64,000 bases of DNA. Origin: Acidobacteriota bacterium. Its GTDB lineage: Bacteria; Acidobacteriota; Blastocatellia; Pyrinomonadales; Pyrinomonadaceae. Shown here piece by piece: positions 63,115 to 64,000 of this stretch (positions are counted from its first letter, which is position 1; every line of letters starts with the position of its first letter). Below the pieces are notes generated by a model. That model ran no database searches and was not told where the DNA came from. It saw only the letters and a list, made by a program, of their open reading frames with translations. The translations under genes were made by a program, and so were the position numbers. Where the stretch lies: the NCBI GenBank assembly GCA_019639135.1, contig JAHBSL010000010.1, positions 81,128 to 145,127 on the forward strand, read 5' to 3'.

Positions 63115-63176
63115 AGATATGGAAGATATGGATGATATGGAAGTTCTGGATAGTTGCGAGAGTTGCGAAGTTGCGA
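63115..63176. repeat. Nonanucleotide tandem array
   Basis: Units AGATATGGA, AGATATGGA, TGATATGGA, AGTTCTGGA, TAGTTGCGA, GAGTTGCGA and a shortened AGTTGCGA follow in a 9-base period that changes sequence midway. Confidence 0.7.
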
Positions 63177-63586
63177 AGTTCTGAGTGCGGGCTTCAGCCC
63201 GTCGTTTTGAGTCCCGGCTTTAGCCGGCGGTAAGATTTACGCCTTTGGCATGAGCGGATGCGGAAGCCCGCCCGTAAGCAAGGGCTTAACATCCGATACG
63301 GCCTGCCGGAGTCGTCGCAGACGGTGGCATTGGTCGTCGAAATGTTCTTAGCCACGAAGGAAGAAAAGAAGAAAATCGGGAACACGGCGGCGGAGCCGCA
63401 CTCGGTAAGAGGGAGCCGCCGGAAAGGCAGAGCCTTTCCGCACATCGGGCGGCGGAGCCGCGGGAGTCGATCACGGCTGTGCTTCCTAACCTACTTGGGA
63501 ATTCGGGTTTGGGCCTGGCCTTATTGTTATAGCCCTTCTTTTATGTTTTGCCTGATAAGCACGAGGGTAAGCGTACGAAGTTCCGC

Positions 63587-63988
63587 TCAATTAGGGAGTT
63601 CTCTCGCTGAACTATTCCTCGTGAACAGCGAAATAAATAATCGAGCTATTAACGAAGCGACGAACGTAATTCCTGAGAGAGCAACTATGGTAACCAATGA
63701 CAAAAAGATAATACCGCCCGGCCTAAACAAGTACCACAAAAGCGATTCCGCCGGCCGAAAACGATAGTTGTATTCGATTGCGCCAGGTAACGCGAGACCG
63801 ATGCGAATCGATGCAATCAATATTGATCCAACAATTGAAACCCAGACAAAGCTCCTCCATTCCTTTTTCATGAAGATGGAACCCACAAACACGCTAAGCG
63901 CATATCCGAGAATGATCAGAAGGATGTCCCAAAATAGTTTCTGAGGTTTGAGCGGCGTCGTCTCGAACATACGAGTTAGCCAAACCAT
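63587..63988 (-). CDS. Small integral membrane protein, 133 aa
   Basis: Four hydrophobic segments: WDILLIILGYALSVFVGSIF, VWVSIVGSILIASIRIGLAL, LWYLFRPGGIIFLSLVTIVA and GITFVASLIARLFISLF. A basic KKEWRS loop lies between the first two. No family recognised. The start could be the ATG at 63988 (MVWLTRMFE) or 63970. It is close to the window edge and may be part of a longer operon. Confidence 0.65.
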   Translation of the reverse strand: MVWLTRMFETTPLKPQKLFWDILLIILGYALSVFVGSIFMKKEWRSFVWVSIVGSILIASIRIGLALPGAIEYNYRFRPAESLLWYLFRPGGIIFLSLVTIVALSGITFVASLIARLFISLFTRNSSARELPN

Positions 63989-64000
63989 ATAAAGATAAAA

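Larger units (their letters stand above)
62277..63586. other. 1.3-kb gene-poor region made of short repeats
   Basis: After the thiolase terminator no convincing gene is seen until the membrane protein. Contents are the heptamer arrays, a GACGATT/TACGATT array (63028-63062), 9-base AGATATGGA-type units (63115-63176), and short hairpins such as GCGGGCTTCAGCCCG and CCGGCTTTAGCCGG (about 63187-63227). Fragments such as CTCAAAGACGCAAAGG look like dispersed repeats too. A plus-strand frame over 63258-63767 has no gene-like features. Confidence 0.7.

Noticed and set aside
63258..63767. 169-residue open frame on the plus strand
   Set aside because: Low-complexity, Arg/Ser-rich, passes through dispersed repeats and the antisense of the membrane protein.

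Overview
The window is a 64 kb piece of a bacterial chromosome, moderately GC-rich and densely coded on both strands. It has no phage, transposase or CRISPR genes. Gene content points to a Gram-negative aerobic heterotroph: many signal peptides and lipoproteins, TonB-like proteins, secreted peptidases, beta-oxidation enzymes, HrcA-type heat-shock genes and an RNase E/G with a huge insert. I read this as Acidobacteriota, probably class Blastocatellia (Pyrinomonadales-like). That assignment is an inference; a 16S rRNA gene or a marker-gene tree would be needed to confirm it.

Layout. 1-7 kb: the end of an exported protein gene, a hypothetical gene, a coiled-coil zinc-ribbon protein, a short DNA polymerase I without 5' nuclease, and a large Rne/Rng ribonuclease. 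7-8.6 kb: two small periplasmic proteins. 8.7-15.1 kb: a first stress island on the minus strand (ClpA-like unfoldase, GrpE copy 1, ClpB, Hsp20). 15.4-20.7 kb: a plus-strand nucleoside uptake and salvage operon (two ABC permeases, purine nucleoside phosphorylase, uridine kinase, cytidine deaminase, exported amidohydrolase). 20.8-24.3 kb: TonB-like protein, GAF/HD-GYP protein with a STAS partner, YqeY. 24.3-29.4 kb: the second stress island, hrcA-grpE-dnaK-dnaJ. 29.5-37.3 kb: SprT-like protease, a lipoprotein, a dienoyl-CoA-reductase-like SDR, fabG-trmB, D-aminoacylase and murI-rph. 37.5-42.7 kb: two secreted proteases sharing a C-terminal module, and a membrane-anchored hypothetical. 42.7-43.05 kb: tmRNA (ssrA).

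43.2-49.2 kb is the most unusual part. An M14-type carboxypeptidase carries an in-frame palindromic element. It is followed by a repeat-rich interval with a 21-bp palindromic minisatellite and several copies of a roughly 60-bp palindromic repeat. A DUF559-type nuclease gene sits inside this interval and its reading frame runs into three tandem copies of that repeat. The repeat array ends directly at the ribosome-binding site of an OPT peptide transporter.

49.3-62.3 kb: a lipoprotein, a PilZ-like protein, a Gfo/Idh/MocA oxidoreductase, an S9 peptidase, an esterase, small secreted proteins, then fadN (under a FadR-like palindrome), DinB-like, DUF4442, tag, ybaK and a thiolase. 62.3-63.6 kb is gene-poor and built of many different 7-bp and 9-bp tandem repeats. 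A small membrane protein closes the window.

Functionally the genes fit a peptide- and nucleoside-scavenging lifestyle: secreted proteases, carboxypeptidase, S9 peptidase, D-aminoacylase and OPT transporter for peptides; the ABC permeases and salvage enzymes for nucleosides; FadN, thiolase and dienoyl-CoA reductase for fatty acids. Two protein-quality-control islands and tmRNA add stress handling. All family calls were made by reading motifs by eye; no database search was run.
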